Below are positions 1-8,399 of a DNA stretch of 64,000 nucleotides, piece after piece. Both the position numbers and the translations under genes were made by a program. This stretch comes from Candidatus Aalborgicola bjergmarkensis. Its GTDB lineage: Bacteria > Pseudomonadota > Gammaproteobacteria > Burkholderiales > Burkholderiaceae_C. Positions within the stretch are counted from its first letter, which is position 1, and each line of letters begins with the position of its first letter. The notes under the pieces were generated by a model. That model was not told where the DNA came from and ran no database searches. It was given only the letters and a program-made list of their open reading frames with translations. The stretch lies in NCBI GenBank assembly GCA_016708725.1, contig JADJFE010000030.1:587922-651921 (forward strand), given 5' to 3'.

Positions 1-382
1 GCTGTGCGTCCGAAAAATAAGCCGGTACGGTGATGACGGCCTTGGCAACGGTATCGCCCAGATGGGCTTCGGCAATCTGCTTGAGCCGGCGCAGGATCAT
101 CGCGGAAATTTCCTGCGGGCTGTATTCCTTGCCAGCCATCGTGACGTGGGTGTCTTCCCCCATGCGCCGCTTGATCGAGCGCACGCTGCGCTCCGGGTGC
201 AGTACGTACTGGTTGCGTGCAGCCTCGCCCACGAGCAGACTACCGTCTTCGGCCACGCCTACGATGGAGGGCAGGATGCGCACGCCCTCGGCGACAGGAA
301 TGACCGTGACGCGCCCCTCCCGAACAATGGCGACCTCGGAATTGGTGGTGCCAAGATCAATACCGACAATAATTTCGTTCAT
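1..382 (-). CDS. Hsp70 (DnaK-like) chaperone, N-terminal part, cut by window edge
   Basis: The reverse strand starts MNEIIVGIDLGTTNS at 382 and stays open to base 1. It contains the Hsp70 phosphate-1 loop GIDLGTTNS and, further on, VTVPAYFSDAQ, typical of the Hsp70 ATPase domain. It is the last visible gene of an operon with a GrpE-like, a J-like and a TPR gene. Its ATG overlaps the TGA of the GrpE-like gene (ATGA), which suggests translational coupling. The neighbours differ from the housekeeping grpE-dnaK-dnaJ set, so I infer an accessory Hsp70 rather than DnaK itself. The substrate-binding domain lies outside the window. Confidence 0.93.
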   Translation of the reverse strand, partial: MNEIIVGIDLGTTNSEVAIVREGRVTVIPVAEGVRILPSIVGVAEDGSLLVGEAARNQYVLHPERSVRSIKRRMGEDTHVTMAGKEYSPQEISAMILRRLKQIAEAHLGDTVAKAVITVPAYFSDAQ

Positions 383-1044
383 GTTGGAAGTTCCTTCTTG
401 CTGACAATGACTTCGGCGATGCGCAAAATATCGCCACGATGAAAAAAGCCGCTGCGCGTCTCGCGCAATACGGTTCCGTTGGCTACGGCGTCGTTGGCTT
501 CCACGCCGACGACGCGCATGCTGTTCGGGTCCAGGGGACTGCCCAGAACCGACATCGGACGCACGCCGTAGCTGTCCAGCGTATCGTCGAGGCGGCGCAA
601 AGTCAGGCGCTGTCCTTCGGCCAGGCTATTGGCAAAACGCTGTGGGCCTGGAATGAGCCGATCCCAGAATGAGCGCGGGGGATTGCCTGCTGCGCTAACA
701 CCCGCTTGCAGGCTGTCACGCAACGTCAGCAGTCCGAGCAAAAAGTTGCGTTCGATGCGGCGCTCATTGCCGGATGCCTCCTCGCGGGCGCGGTCCAGGT
801 CACGCTCCAGCCGGCTTGTGTGACCATTGAGTGTCTCGGCGAATGTGCGGAAATCGTCGAGCGCGCCCTTGAACTGGCGCGATTCGATACGGATTTCATT
901 TTTGAGCGCGGCCATTTCGGTCAGCAACGTATACAAATCGACCGTGCGCGGGTCGTCTTCGGGCATATCCTTATCCATGTCGTCCAGGCATGCCGCAAAT
1001 TCGGCCAACAAGCGCGCGCGCGTGGCTTCGTCCATACCGCTCAT
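379..1044 (-). CDS. GrpE-like nucleotide exchange factor of the accessory Hsp70
   Basis: 221 residues. The N-terminal half is a long charged helix, predicted coiled coil, as in GrpE dimers. The C-terminal ~60 residues contain LDPNSMRVVGVEAND and a GTVLRETRSGFF stretch ending near EVIVSKKE, which matches the GrpE beta-domain layout. GrpE releases ADP from Hsp70. It starts 3 bases after the J-like gene stops and overlaps the Hsp70 start by 4 bases. The middle is divergent from canonical GrpE, so it probably serves the partner Hsp70 only. Family placement rests on the C-terminal pattern and on context. Confidence 0.8.
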   Translation of the reverse strand: MSGMDEATRARLLAEFAACLDDMDKDMPEDDPRTVDLYTLLTEMAALKNEIRIESRQFKGALDDFRTFAETLNGHTSRLERDLDRAREEASGNERRIERNFLLGLLTLRDSLQAGVSAAGNPPRSFWDRLIPGPQRFANSLAEGQRLTLRRLDDTLDSYGVRPMSVLGSPLDPNSMRVVGVEANDAVANGTVLRETRSGFFHRGDILRIAEVIVSKKELPT

Positions 1045-1047
1045 GCC

Positions 1048-1335
1048 TTATCCCCCCAGCACACGGCGCAAGTGGTCCAGCCGTACAGGGCCAGGAACAA
1101 AGTCCGCACCGACTGCGTGCAGCACATCGGCTGGTGTGGGAAGCGATGTGTCAAAGAGCGCGTGCGAACGGCGTTTGCGGGCATCGGAAATGGCTTCGAA
1201 CGCGCGGCGAATGCGCTCGAAGCGCGCCGCATCCCGCTCTGGCGGACAGGCGCGAATGGCTGTCAGATAGGCACTGCGGATGCTGGCGTCGTCGGCATCG
1301 GTGCCCACGCCCAGTTCACGGTAAGGGTCAATCAT
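1048..1335 (-). CDS. J-domain-like protein without a normal HPD motif
   Basis: 95 residues. The opening DPYRELGVGTDADDASIRSAY follows J-domain helix I/II spacing, and FERIRRAFEAISDARKR matches helix III/IV. At the place of the invariant His-Pro-Asp, which stimulates Hsp70 ATPase in DnaJ, the sequence reads RACPPERD, so the histidine is gone and the aspartate is displaced. There is no G/F or zinc-finger region. A Shine-Dalgarno-like AGAGACC precedes the ATG, 12 bases after the upstream TPR gene. It may be a specialised or regulatory J-like partner of the linked Hsp70. Confidence 0.72.
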   Translation of the reverse strand: MIDPYRELGVGTDADDASIRSAYLTAIRACPPERDAARFERIRRAFEAISDARKRRSHALFDTSLPTPADVLHAVGADFVPGPVRLDHLRRVLGG

Positions 1336-1347
1336 CGAAAGGTCTCT

Positions 1348-3759
1348 TTATTTTTTGCCAAAACCGCCGGGCAGGAGATTACCCTTTGGACTATGTGTCA
1401 GCATGTAATCGACGAGCAGGTCCACGAGTTTTTGTTCATTTTGACCGGCCTGCGCTTTCATGGCATCGAAAGTCGTGGAGCCGATGTTTTTGCGCATCAT
1501 GTCAAAAAAGTGTTTGGTTCCGGACATGGCAATCATCGCGCGTAACATGGTGCGCGGGTCGATATTTTTGGGGTCAAACGAGCCAAAGGGGCCAAAGTCG
1601 TCGTCATCGTCATCGAAATCCTCGTATTCCTCGTCACGGCGCAAAAAGCTGGCCAGGCGCCCGGCAGTGCGTTTGTCGTCTTTGGCTTGAGCCTGCTCCA
1701 GGGCATCTTCCAACTGTTCGATCACGTGATCCATGAGATCCCAAGGCTTATCCTCGCAGACGGCGACGGCAGAAAAATAGACAAAAATGGGTGCTTTGGG
1801 CGACTGTTTCAGGGCAGCCTCGGCGTGCACATGCAGTGCCTGGTACGCGCGGCGACGCAATAATGCCTCGCAGACCGCCGTGCGTGCCTCCGTTGTTAAT
1901 GCAAGCGACGCGCCGAGTTCGATGCTGCGGCGCAGCAGCTTGAGCGTCTGGATAAGGATTTTCCCTTCCTTGTCATCGCAGGCATCCAGCAGACGTACAA
2001 ACTGTGCCAGATCAGCCGCATCCGGTTTGGCATCAATCCGGACGTTTGCACGGGCCAACAGGGCCTTGGGTTCCCATTTCAGCCGGTATGCCTCCATGGT
2101 CAGGTAAAAAGCCGCGCACAAGGGGCCACCCAGGCCAGCCGCTGCCGTGCGCAGCACTGCATCATTTCCGCCATCCGGTACACACAGCGCACGCAACACG
2201 CCAGCCAGTGCGCGACCAGGTTCATCCGCAATCCAGGGCAGCGCCTCATCCAGTGCCTTGAGCGCCAGATCCATGCGCTTGGCCCGGATTTGCTTGCGCG
2301 CCTGCGCCAGACCCGCACGTGCAATCAGGCCACGTACCTGCGGATTGATGGGGTCGAGTTCCAGCAGCCGCTTGGCATAGCCCTCCGCCTTTTTATGGCT
2401 GTCACTGGCAATGGCCGTCTCGACTGCAGCCAGCAAGGTCTGCGGGTCGTCGGGAGCGCCTGCCAGAGCGACTTCCAGGTGGGTGCGGGCCTGTTTGGCA
2501 TTGCCCGCCTTGGAATAGGCGTGAATCAGGCGCAAACGGGCCTGCGGGTTGTCGCTGTCCAGCTTAAGGCTGCGCTCCAGCAACTGCATATCTTCCTTGG
2601 AAAAATCCTCATGGGAGCCCATTACTTCCCGGCCAATAGCCAGACGATGCAAAATCAATGCGGCATTTTTGGCTTGCTCCGGGATTTTTTCCATGGCGGC
2701 CACTGCATCCAGCCAACATTCGGTACTGGCGGAGAGATCCCCGGAAATATCATTGCCCAGTGCGCCGATCCGCTGGCGTTCGAATTGTGGGAGTTCCCTG
2801 GCGAATACTTTGTGTTGCTGGTTTGGCACCTCCACGTAGGGCAGCAGGTGGCGGCACAGCGCTTCGATGCGCGGTGTGCGTTTATTGTTGGGAGCCAGCA
2901 AGATGGTCGTCACTTTTTCCGGGTTCGGGTTTGCGCCGAGTTGTGCGAGTTCCAGCAGCTGCGACCGACGTTCCGGCGGGCAGCCTTTGAGATCAAGCAA
3001 GGCCTGTTGCTCCGCAGGGCTGACCTTGGCCAGTGCCGGCAGCCATGCGTCGTCGGGCAAGCTTGCGGTGCGTACTATGGCCGCAAGCTTGGCAAACGCA
3101 CTGTCAGCTGCGACGCGCGCGAGCAGCGTCTTCGCTTGTTCCGGGTCTTGCTGTACCACGCTCAGTGCCTTGAGTACCGGGCGCAAATCACGGTAAGGTG
3201 AGCGAAATGGAATGCCCTGCAAAGCCTCGTCAAGGGCTTTGCCATCTCCGGCGCAGTAAGCCTGCAAGGCCGTCACGGCGTGGCCATGCTGGCTGCGCAG
3301 CGCGTGGTCTTCAGGCAAGGCGGACAAGGCTTCGGGCGGCAACAAAACGGCGGTGGCGGCAAGGCGGTTTTCCAGCGCCAGGCGTTCTTCACCAGCCTCC
3401 ATTTGCGCCACCATCTTGAGAGCTTCCCCCGTTGCACCGCTTTTGCACAGACACTCGATATAGCCCCAGTGGGCCAAGGGCTTGCCGCAGATGCTGGCCC
3501 GGTTGCGCCAGATGGTCAGCGCCTCGGGAATCATGCCTTTGGCTTGCAGCTCCTCGGCGCGCCCGACATAGGCCTGCGCCAGCGCCTCGACCCATTCGTT
3601 GCGCCGCTCGGTCTTGAGCAATTCCTTGAAGGCCTCGATGGCTTCCCGAAAGCGCCCGGCGGTGAGTGACTTGTTGGCGGCTTGCTCCGGGTCAAGGGGC
3701 GATGCAGCCGAGGCGTGACCATGCGTTTTTGATTTTGATTTTGATTTCTGACGGGACAT
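1348..3759 (-). CDS. Large TPR/HEAT-like repeat protein of the Hsp70 operon
   Basis: 803 residues from the ATG at 3759; an upstream in-frame start at 3837 would add 26 residues. I prefer 3759 because the protein then opens with a Lys/Ser-rich MSRQKSKSKSK leader and goes straight into a repeat (ANKSLTAGRFREAIEAFKELL). Several further TPR-like helices follow, e.g. LIHAYSKAGNAKQARTHLEVAL. Near the C-terminus is an acidic stretch (YEDFDDDDDDFGPFGSFDP) and then a compact tail with no membrane segment. It is first in the operon, so it may deliver clients to the linked chaperone. The function is inferred from context only. Confidence 0.72.
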   Translation of the reverse strand: MSRQKSKSKSKTHGHASAASPLDPEQAANKSLTAGRFREAIEAFKELLKTERRNEWVEALAQAYVGRAEELQAKGMIPEALTIWRNRASICGKPLAHWGYIECLCKSGATGEALKMVAQMEAGEERLALENRLAATAVLLPPEALSALPEDHALRSQHGHAVTALQAYCAGDGKALDEALQGIPFRSPYRDLRPVLKALSVVQQDPEQAKTLLARVAADSAFAKLAAIVRTASLPDDAWLPALAKVSPAEQQALLDLKGCPPERRSQLLELAQLGANPNPEKVTTILLAPNNKRTPRIEALCRHLLPYVEVPNQQHKVFARELPQFERQRIGALGNDISGDLSASTECWLDAVAAMEKIPEQAKNAALILHRLAIGREVMGSHEDFSKEDMQLLERSLKLDSDNPQARLRLIHAYSKAGNAKQARTHLEVALAGAPDDPQTLLAAVETAIASDSHKKAEGYAKRLLELDPINPQVRGLIARAGLAQARKQIRAKRMDLALKALDEALPWIADEPGRALAGVLRALCVPDGGNDAVLRTAAAGLGGPLCAAFYLTMEAYRLKWEPKALLARANVRIDAKPDAADLAQFVRLLDACDDKEGKILIQTLKLLRRSIELGASLALTTEARTAVCEALLRRRAYQALHVHAEAALKQSPKAPIFVYFSAVAVCEDKPWDLMDHVIEQLEDALEQAQAKDDKRTAGRLASFLRRDEEYEDFDDDDDDFGPFGSFDPKNIDPRTMLRAMIAMSGTKHFFDMMRKNIGSTTFDAMKAQAGQNEQKLVDLLVDYMLTHSPKGNLLPGGFGKK

Positions 3760-3849
3760 TGGCGTGGTTCCAGCACCTAGCTTGCAAGACAAGTCGAAAG
3801 CTGGGGATTGTAGGCGATTCCGTATAACAAGTGCCAAATCGACAAAATA

Positions 3850-3900
3850 GACAAAATCGGGCTATATCGCTGGTGGCTGTAGCGGGTACAGCTATGAATT
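3850..3900 (-). repeat. Dispersed ~50-bp intergenic repeat, copy in the TPR/ppx promoter gap
   Basis: Reading the minus strand gives an ATAGCTGTACCCGC start and a GCCCGATTTTG end. The same two ends recur in intergenic sites throughout the window (consensus start ATAGCTGTTCCCGC, end GCCAGATTTG). This copy lies in the 231-bp gap between the divergent TPR and ppx genes. Confidence 0.5.
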
Positions 3901-3990
3901 GAGTAGCAGTTGCCTGCGGACACCATCCGGCATGCAGCAGTGCTATGCTCAGGCCTGGTTTGCAATACATGACGCAATGGGCAATGAGTA

Positions 3991-5517
3991 ATGGATAACG
4001 AGGATAACGAGGATAACGAACACCGCCTGGCTGCAGTAGATCTGGGTTCTAACAGCTTTCGCCTGGAAATCGGGCTGCTCGACCACGGGCAATACCGGCG
4101 TACCGAGTATCTGAAGGAAACGGTACGCCAGGGTGGCGGTCTCGACGAAAACCGCAACCTCTTACCCGAGGCCATGCAAAGTGGCTGGGATTGTCTGGCA
4201 CGCTTTAGTGAGCGCTTGGCGGGCTTTAGTTCGAATGAAGTGCGCGCCGTGGCAACACAAACCCTGCGCGAGGCACGCAACCGGGATGTGTTTTTGCAAC
4301 GTGCCAATGAGATTCTGGGCTTCCCCATCAATATCATCTCTGGCCGCGAGGAAGCACGCCTGATCTACCAGGGCGTGGCACAGCAGTTGCCGCAGTCAGA
4401 CGAGCGTCGCCTGGTCATCGATATTGGCGGACGCTCCACCGAAATGATTCTGGGACAAGGGTTGGTGCCGCAGGTGATGGAGTCGTTTCGCGTGGGCAGC
4501 ATCGCCTGGTCCCAGCGTTATTTTGCCGACGGGAGATTTTCGAAAAAATCGTTTGCGATAGCCGAGATCGCCGCCAAAGCCGTGCTGGACGAAGCGCTGG
4601 ATGCCTACCATCCCGATCTGTGGGATGTGGCGTATGGGTCAGCCGGAACCGTCGGGGCGGTTTCCGATGTGTTGGTGGAAGCAGGCTGGCCAGCGGGCGT
4701 TGTCACGCAGGACGGCCTGGATTGGTTGCAGGACAAACTGCTGGCGGCCCAGAGCATTGAGCGGCTGTGTTTGTCGGGCATGCGCGAGGATCGCAAGGCC
4801 ATCATCGGAGGCGGGGTGAGTGTGCTGCGCGCGATTTTTAGTCTTCTTGGTATTCGCAGCCTGCAACAGGCCACGGGTGGTTTGCGCCATGGTGTGATCT
4901 GCGATCTGTTGGGTGTGCGCAACGCCAGTGACGATCTGCGTGCCCAGACCGTGCAGCGGCTGGCAACCCGGTTCGAGATCGACACCACCCACGGCAAGCG
5001 CGTAGGCCAGGTAGCTACTGCGTTGTTACAACAACTGATGGCGACCCGTGCCCCTGCAGAGCCTGCCTACCAGGAGCGTTTGCTGCGCAAGCTCAATTGG
5101 GCTGCCCAGCTGCATGAAATTGGCAGCCATATCTCACACAGCGACTACCACAAGCACGGCGCCTACATTTTGGACAACGCGGATGCCATGGGATTTTCAA
5201 TCTCCGAAATGCACCGCCTGAGCCTGCTGGTGCTGGGGCATAGGGGCAAACTGCGCAAACTTGAATCGGCGCTTGGCGAGGATGATCTGGTCATGCAACT
5301 CATGGCCCTGCGTCTGGCGGTGATTGTGTGCCATGCGCGCCGCGATCCGGATCTTGCCGGATTGGTTCTGGAGTGTCCCGGTTTGCAGGAGCGCCGTGTG
5401 CAATTGCGCTGGCGCGCAGGCTGGAGCGAGGCCTTTCCGCAATCGGCCTACCTGCTGCGCGAAGAAGCCCTGGCTTGGCAGAAGACACCCTGGTCGCTGG
5501 AGCTGCCCAGTGCTTGA
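3991..5517 (+). CDS. ppx: Exopolyphosphatase / pppGpp phosphohydrolase (Ppx/GppA family)
   Basis: 508 residues, the usual length of the family. The ASKHA phosphate loop is AAVDLGSNSFRLEIG near the N-terminus, the second glycine-rich loop is VIDIGGRSTEMILG, and SAGTVGAV is also present. The C-terminal half carries the HD-like helical domain (QLHEIGSHISHSDYHKHGAYI). It should hydrolyse terminal phosphate of polyphosphate or pppGpp in the cytosol. The extreme N-terminus, MDNEDNEDNEHR, is encoded by three 9-bp tandem repeats at 3994-4020, so its length may vary between strains without a frameshift. It is divergent from the chaperone operon. Confidence 0.92.
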   Translation: MDNEDNEDNEHRLAAVDLGSNSFRLEIGLLDHGQYRRTEYLKETVRQGGGLDENRNLLPEAMQSGWDCLARFSERLAGFSSNEVRAVATQTLREARNRDVFLQRANEILGFPINIISGREEARLIYQGVAQQLPQSDERRLVIDIGGRSTEMILGQGLVPQVMESFRVGSIAWSQRYFADGRFSKKSFAIAEIAAKAVLDEALDAYHPDLWDVAYGSAGTVGAVSDVLVEAGWPAGVVTQDGLDWLQDKLLAAQSIERLCLSGMREDRKAIIGGGVSVLRAIFSLLGIRSLQQATGGLRHGVICDLLGVRNASDDLRAQTVQRLATRFEIDTTHGKRVGQVATALLQQLMATRAPAEPAYQERLLRKLNWAAQLHEIGSHISHSDYHKHGAYILDNADAMGFSISEMHRLSLLVLGHRGKLRKLESALGEDDLVMQLMALRLAVIVCHARRDPDLAGLVLECPGLQERRVQLRWRAGWSEAFPQSAYLLREEALAWQKTPWSLELPSA

Positions 5518-5566
5518 AAAAACATAGCTGTTCCCGCACGTCCCATAATCTCTGCAGCCAGATTCG
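5517..5566 (+). repeat. Dispersed ~50-bp intergenic repeat downstream of ppx
   Basis: It begins one base into the ppx stop codon and reads ATAGCTGTTCCCGC...GCAGCCAGATTCGC. It belongs to the same family as the copies at 6597, 7669, 23620 and elsewhere. Confidence 0.6.
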
Positions 5567-5627
5567 CTCTTTATTGGCCGGACGTTTTTTTTGAAGAATC
5601 ACCCTCTGCAGGCGCTGCAGGCGCATT

Positions 5628-6408
5628 GGTAAGTGCGATACGCTGGATGCTGTGGCGCACATTGGCTCCGAGCAGCAACTCGGTTTGCCCGGCGGGCAGG
5701 GTGATGCGTTCGTCAAAGTGCAATAAGCCAGCTTCATCGACGGCCAGGACTTCGGCGTCGATCAAGTTGCGAATGACGTTGGCAAACTGGGACTTTTCAA
5801 AAAAACTCGGGCGCATTGAATTCGTAGAGCATGGCCAGACGTTGCGCCAGCAGGTGGCTGGATTCTTCCAGCATGGTGGTGGTCAGTTTGCCGCTGCCGT
5901 GGTGTTGTAAGAGCGCCAGCGTGAGGAATTGCCGCTCCAGGGTCGGGCGCATGATTTCGCCCAACTGGCGCAGTTCGGGGCTGGCTTCGCTGCCCGGCGG
6001 TGGTGCGCGCAGGACATTGCTGCCGCTGTCACACAAAATCAGCCCACGCTGCACCAATGCCGCTTCGGCGCGGTCAATCAGGGCATCGAGTTCTGCTGGC
6101 TCCCAGGGCAGATACAGTTCGGCCTTGAGCAAGCCATAAATACCTTGAATCGCATTTTTGGCACGCTCGCGCTGAAATACCGGTTGTGGCTTACCAGGCA
6201 GGCCGGTAAGCGCTGGCAGCGCCAGCAAGTGCAGCACATTGTTGCGGAAATAGGCCAGAAGGGTTGCTTGCTGCTTGGTGGCGAGCACCAGGTCGCCCAG
6301 GGCATGCGGTTTGCTGTCCAGCAAATTCAGCCGTTGCGTGTAGGCGATGATTTCGGCTGGTGTCATGGTGCATGGCACCACGAGTGGCGAATAAGGCACC
6401 TCGGACAG
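5628..6408 (-). pseudogene. Duplicated 3' end of plsB
   Basis: This 781-bp block is a near-identical direct copy of 23876-24655 in the intact plsB, with only one to three substitutions in the 60-base lines I compared. It encodes the PlsB C-terminus from LSEVPYSPLVVP onward but lacks the catalytic acyltransferase part. A one-base insertion in an A-run near 5800 breaks the frame, and two compensating one-base changes lie near 6180-6215. It ends exactly where an Rpn-type fragment begins (6409). It cannot make a functional acyltransferase; it marks a duplication boundary. Confidence 0.93.
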
Positions 6409-6590
6409 TTCGGTTTTGGGTAAGCGCGGGGAGCAGCACGCGCCGAATCCACACGGCAAATGCGCGGCGCACACGCGCTTGTTCAGGCGCTTGCAACCAG
6501 TTCACCAGCACGGCCACGGCCTGCACCACGTTCGTGGGCGTGCGGCTTTTCTCCAGCTGGAACAGGGTCGCCGCCAGGATTGTCAAGTAA
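6409..6590 (-). pseudogene. Fragment of an Rpn-family nuclease gene
   Basis: The minus strand encodes TLFQLEKSRTPTNVVQAV followed by RRAFAVWIRRVLLPAL. This matches, in order, the TAALFRLEKTRTSD and RAFSVWIRRVLLPARL segments of the intact Rpn gene next door (6651-7610), at clearly lower identity, so it comes from a different paralogue. Both ends are lost: one is fused to the plsB fragment, the other runs into a dispersed repeat. Confidence 0.8.
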
Positions 6591-6596
6591 CGATGC

Positions 6597-6648
6597 AAAA
6601 AATATAGCGTATACCGCTTATTGAATAAGGCTTGTAGCCAGATTGCTC
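6597..6648 (+). repeat. Dispersed ~50-bp intergenic repeat at the 3' end of the Rpn gene
   Basis: It reads ATATAGCGTATACCGC...TTGTAGCCAGATTGC, and the same flank continues into the Rpn stop region. It is closely matched, together with its flank, by the copy at 7669-7722. Confidence 0.65.
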
Positions 6649-6650
6649 GT

Positions 6651-7610
6651 TTATTGATTGTCCTGGGCAAACACCGCATCCAGGCTGGCGGCATCGAGGA
6701 TGCGCTCGGCCCAGTCTTCCAATTGCTCCACCGTCGCCTGTGCCAGCCGCGTGCGTACTACCGGCGGCAGCGGGCCAAAGCGCTTGGTAAGCTGGCGCTC
6801 CAAAAGTCGGCTTGCTTCTACTTGCCTGCCTTCTTGTCGGCCTTCCTGCCACCATTGTTTGGTCCAGTCGATAACGTCTTCGGTCAACATCGTTTTGACT
6901 CCCAGCAAATCCCCGATTTCGGGTAGTTCAACTCCGGGCAAGCGTGCGGGCAACAGCACCCGCCGTATCCAGACGGAAAATGCCCGGTCCAGTTCCTTTT
7001 GCTCCGGTTCACTGAGCCATTCCAGCAAAGCGCGCACCACCGCCAACATCGTATCGGATGTGCGGGTTTTTTCCAGCCGGAACAATGCCGCCGTCAGGTT
7101 TTGCAGGGCCAACGGTACACTTTCGTCGATGGCGCCTTCGTCCAGCAGCAGGTATTTCAGGTGCGGTGTGTAGTCTTGCAAACGTCCCGGTGGCACCTCG
7201 ATCAATGCGCTGATCTCTTGCGCGGCGTTCCAGCGCCGCACACCGTTGTAGAGCACCAAGGGCAGCACCGGCGGAAGTCTGCCACTGGGCGTAAACGTCT
7301 TTTGCTTGATGATGTCCTGGTACAGCAAGCCCAGGTAGGTCAGCAGCCGCACCGCCATGAATTCATCCACCGAAGACTGAAACTCCAGCAGCAGATAAAC
7401 GTACAACCAACGCTCATTGAAGCGCACGCGCCAGACAATATCGTCCTCGCGGTCGCGCAGGTCGTCGGTCACGTAGCTGCCGCTGACTTTTTCCAGCGTG
7501 TTCCAATCCAGCTCGGCCACCCACGGCTCATGCACAAAGCCCACAAGCAAATCGCGCACCATCTGCGGGTGCGAGAACAGATTCTTGTAGCCGTTGTCGT
7601 GTTGAGCCAT
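6651..7610 (-). CDS. Rpn-family recombination-promoting nuclease/putative transposase
   Basis: 319 residues from MAQHDNGYKNLFSHPQM. I chose the ATG at 7610 because the upstream extension is out of family and overlaps repeats. The N-terminal half has the PD-(D/E)XK pattern of the family: YKNLFSHPQ, then DDIVWRVRF and VYLLLEFQSS carry the acidic and E-x-Q core. The C-terminus has the DUF4351-like module LLERQLTKRFGPLPPVVRTRL. Rpn proteins are DNA endonucleases linked to RecA-independent recombination, and some are proposed defence or selfish elements. A second, broken copy of its 3' end lies just upstream. Confidence 0.85.
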   Translation of the reverse strand: MAQHDNGYKNLFSHPQMVRDLLVGFVHEPWVAELDWNTLEKVSGSYVTDDLRDREDDIVWRVRFNERWLYVYLLLEFQSSVDEFMAVRLLTYLGLLYQDIIKQKTFTPSGRLPPVLPLVLYNGVRRWNAAQEISALIEVPPGRLQDYTPHLKYLLLDEGAIDESVPLALQNLTAALFRLEKTRTSDTMLAVVRALLEWLSEPEQKELDRAFSVWIRRVLLPARLPGVELPEIGDLLGVKTMLTEDVIDWTKQWWQEGRQEGRQVEASRLLERQLTKRFGPLPPVVRTRLAQATVEQLEDWAERILDAASLDAVFAQDNQ

Positions 7611-7668
7611 AGCGCAGGATTGTAGGCTGTGCATAGCGCTGTTGGCCGGGAATACCAGGTAATAATGC

Positions 7669-7722
7669 AAAAAACATAGCTGTTGCCGCTTATTGCACAA
7701 GGCTTGTAGCCAGATTGCTCGT
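7669..7722 (+). repeat. Dispersed ~50-bp intergenic repeat, second copy with Rpn flank
   Basis: It reads AACATAGCTGTTGCCGC...TTGTAGCCAGATTGC. Together with the following Rpn 3' fragment it repeats the arrangement at 6597-6815, so repeat and gene end were duplicated as one unit. Confidence 0.7.
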
Positions 7723-7724
7723 TT

Positions 7725-7890
7725 ATTGATTGTCCTGGGCAAACACCGCATCCAGGCTGGCGGCATCGAGGATGCGCTCGGCTCAGTCTTCCAATTGCTC
7801 CACCGCCGCTTGTGCCAGCCGCGTGCGTACTGTCGGCGGCAGCGGGCCAAAGCGCTTGGTATGGCGTTCCAAAAGTCGGCTTGCCGTGCG
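7725..7890 (-). pseudogene. Duplicated 3' fragment of the Rpn gene
   Basis: It repeats the last ~165 bases of the intact Rpn gene (about 6650-6815), including the codons for DAASLDAVFAQDNQ. One substitution creates an in-frame stop in the EDWAERI segment (Trp codon to TGA), and a short deletion follows the KRFGPLPP region. No start or nuclease domain remains. Confidence 0.88.
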
Positions 7891-8399
7891 GTGTGTTGTC
7901 TTGCAAACGTCCCGGTGGTGCCTCGAATCTGAATACCTATGGGCAGCTTCTTGCGCGGCAGTGTGGACGGGGAGGGCGCATGGGCCATGCAAATGATTGT
8001 AGGGCGCGTGTGCAACGACCCGCTTGTGCATCCGGGATGGAACCGGATCAAAAAATACGCTGATGACAGTCAATATCCGTTTGGAATGCGTTACATTGAC
8101 GCACCACGCCAAGCACCCCTGCCCCCGCTGTTTGGCTCCCCGAGGCCCCCGACCCCGCCTCCATTCACGGTTTTTTGTTTTCCTATTTTTCCATTTCGTT
8201 CTGGAGCGTTTTCCTATGCGTTTCAAGTTTCACTCGTTACAGCTGCGTCTTGAAAATGCTCTAAAAATGGGAGCTGTACCCGCACGTTCCATGTGCCCTA
8301 CAGCCACATTTCGCATAAAACAGACGGCACGGAAAATTTTGACTGCTGCCTCTAATTCCTCTGTTATGATCCCCAAAATTCGCACACTGGAAGACTAAA
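7891..8399. other. Non-coding stretch upstream of the giant YD-repeat gene
   Basis: I see no convincing gene on either strand. It holds a copy of the dispersed repeat at 8263-8314 (GAGCTGTACCCGC...ACAGCCACATTTCGC). GGAAG lies 8 bases before the 8400 ATG as a possible ribosome-binding site. Confidence 0.55.

Noticed and set aside
30..442. Plus-strand frames at the left edge
   Set aside because: Antisense to the Hsp70 and GrpE-like genes, whose motifs are unambiguous on the minus strand.
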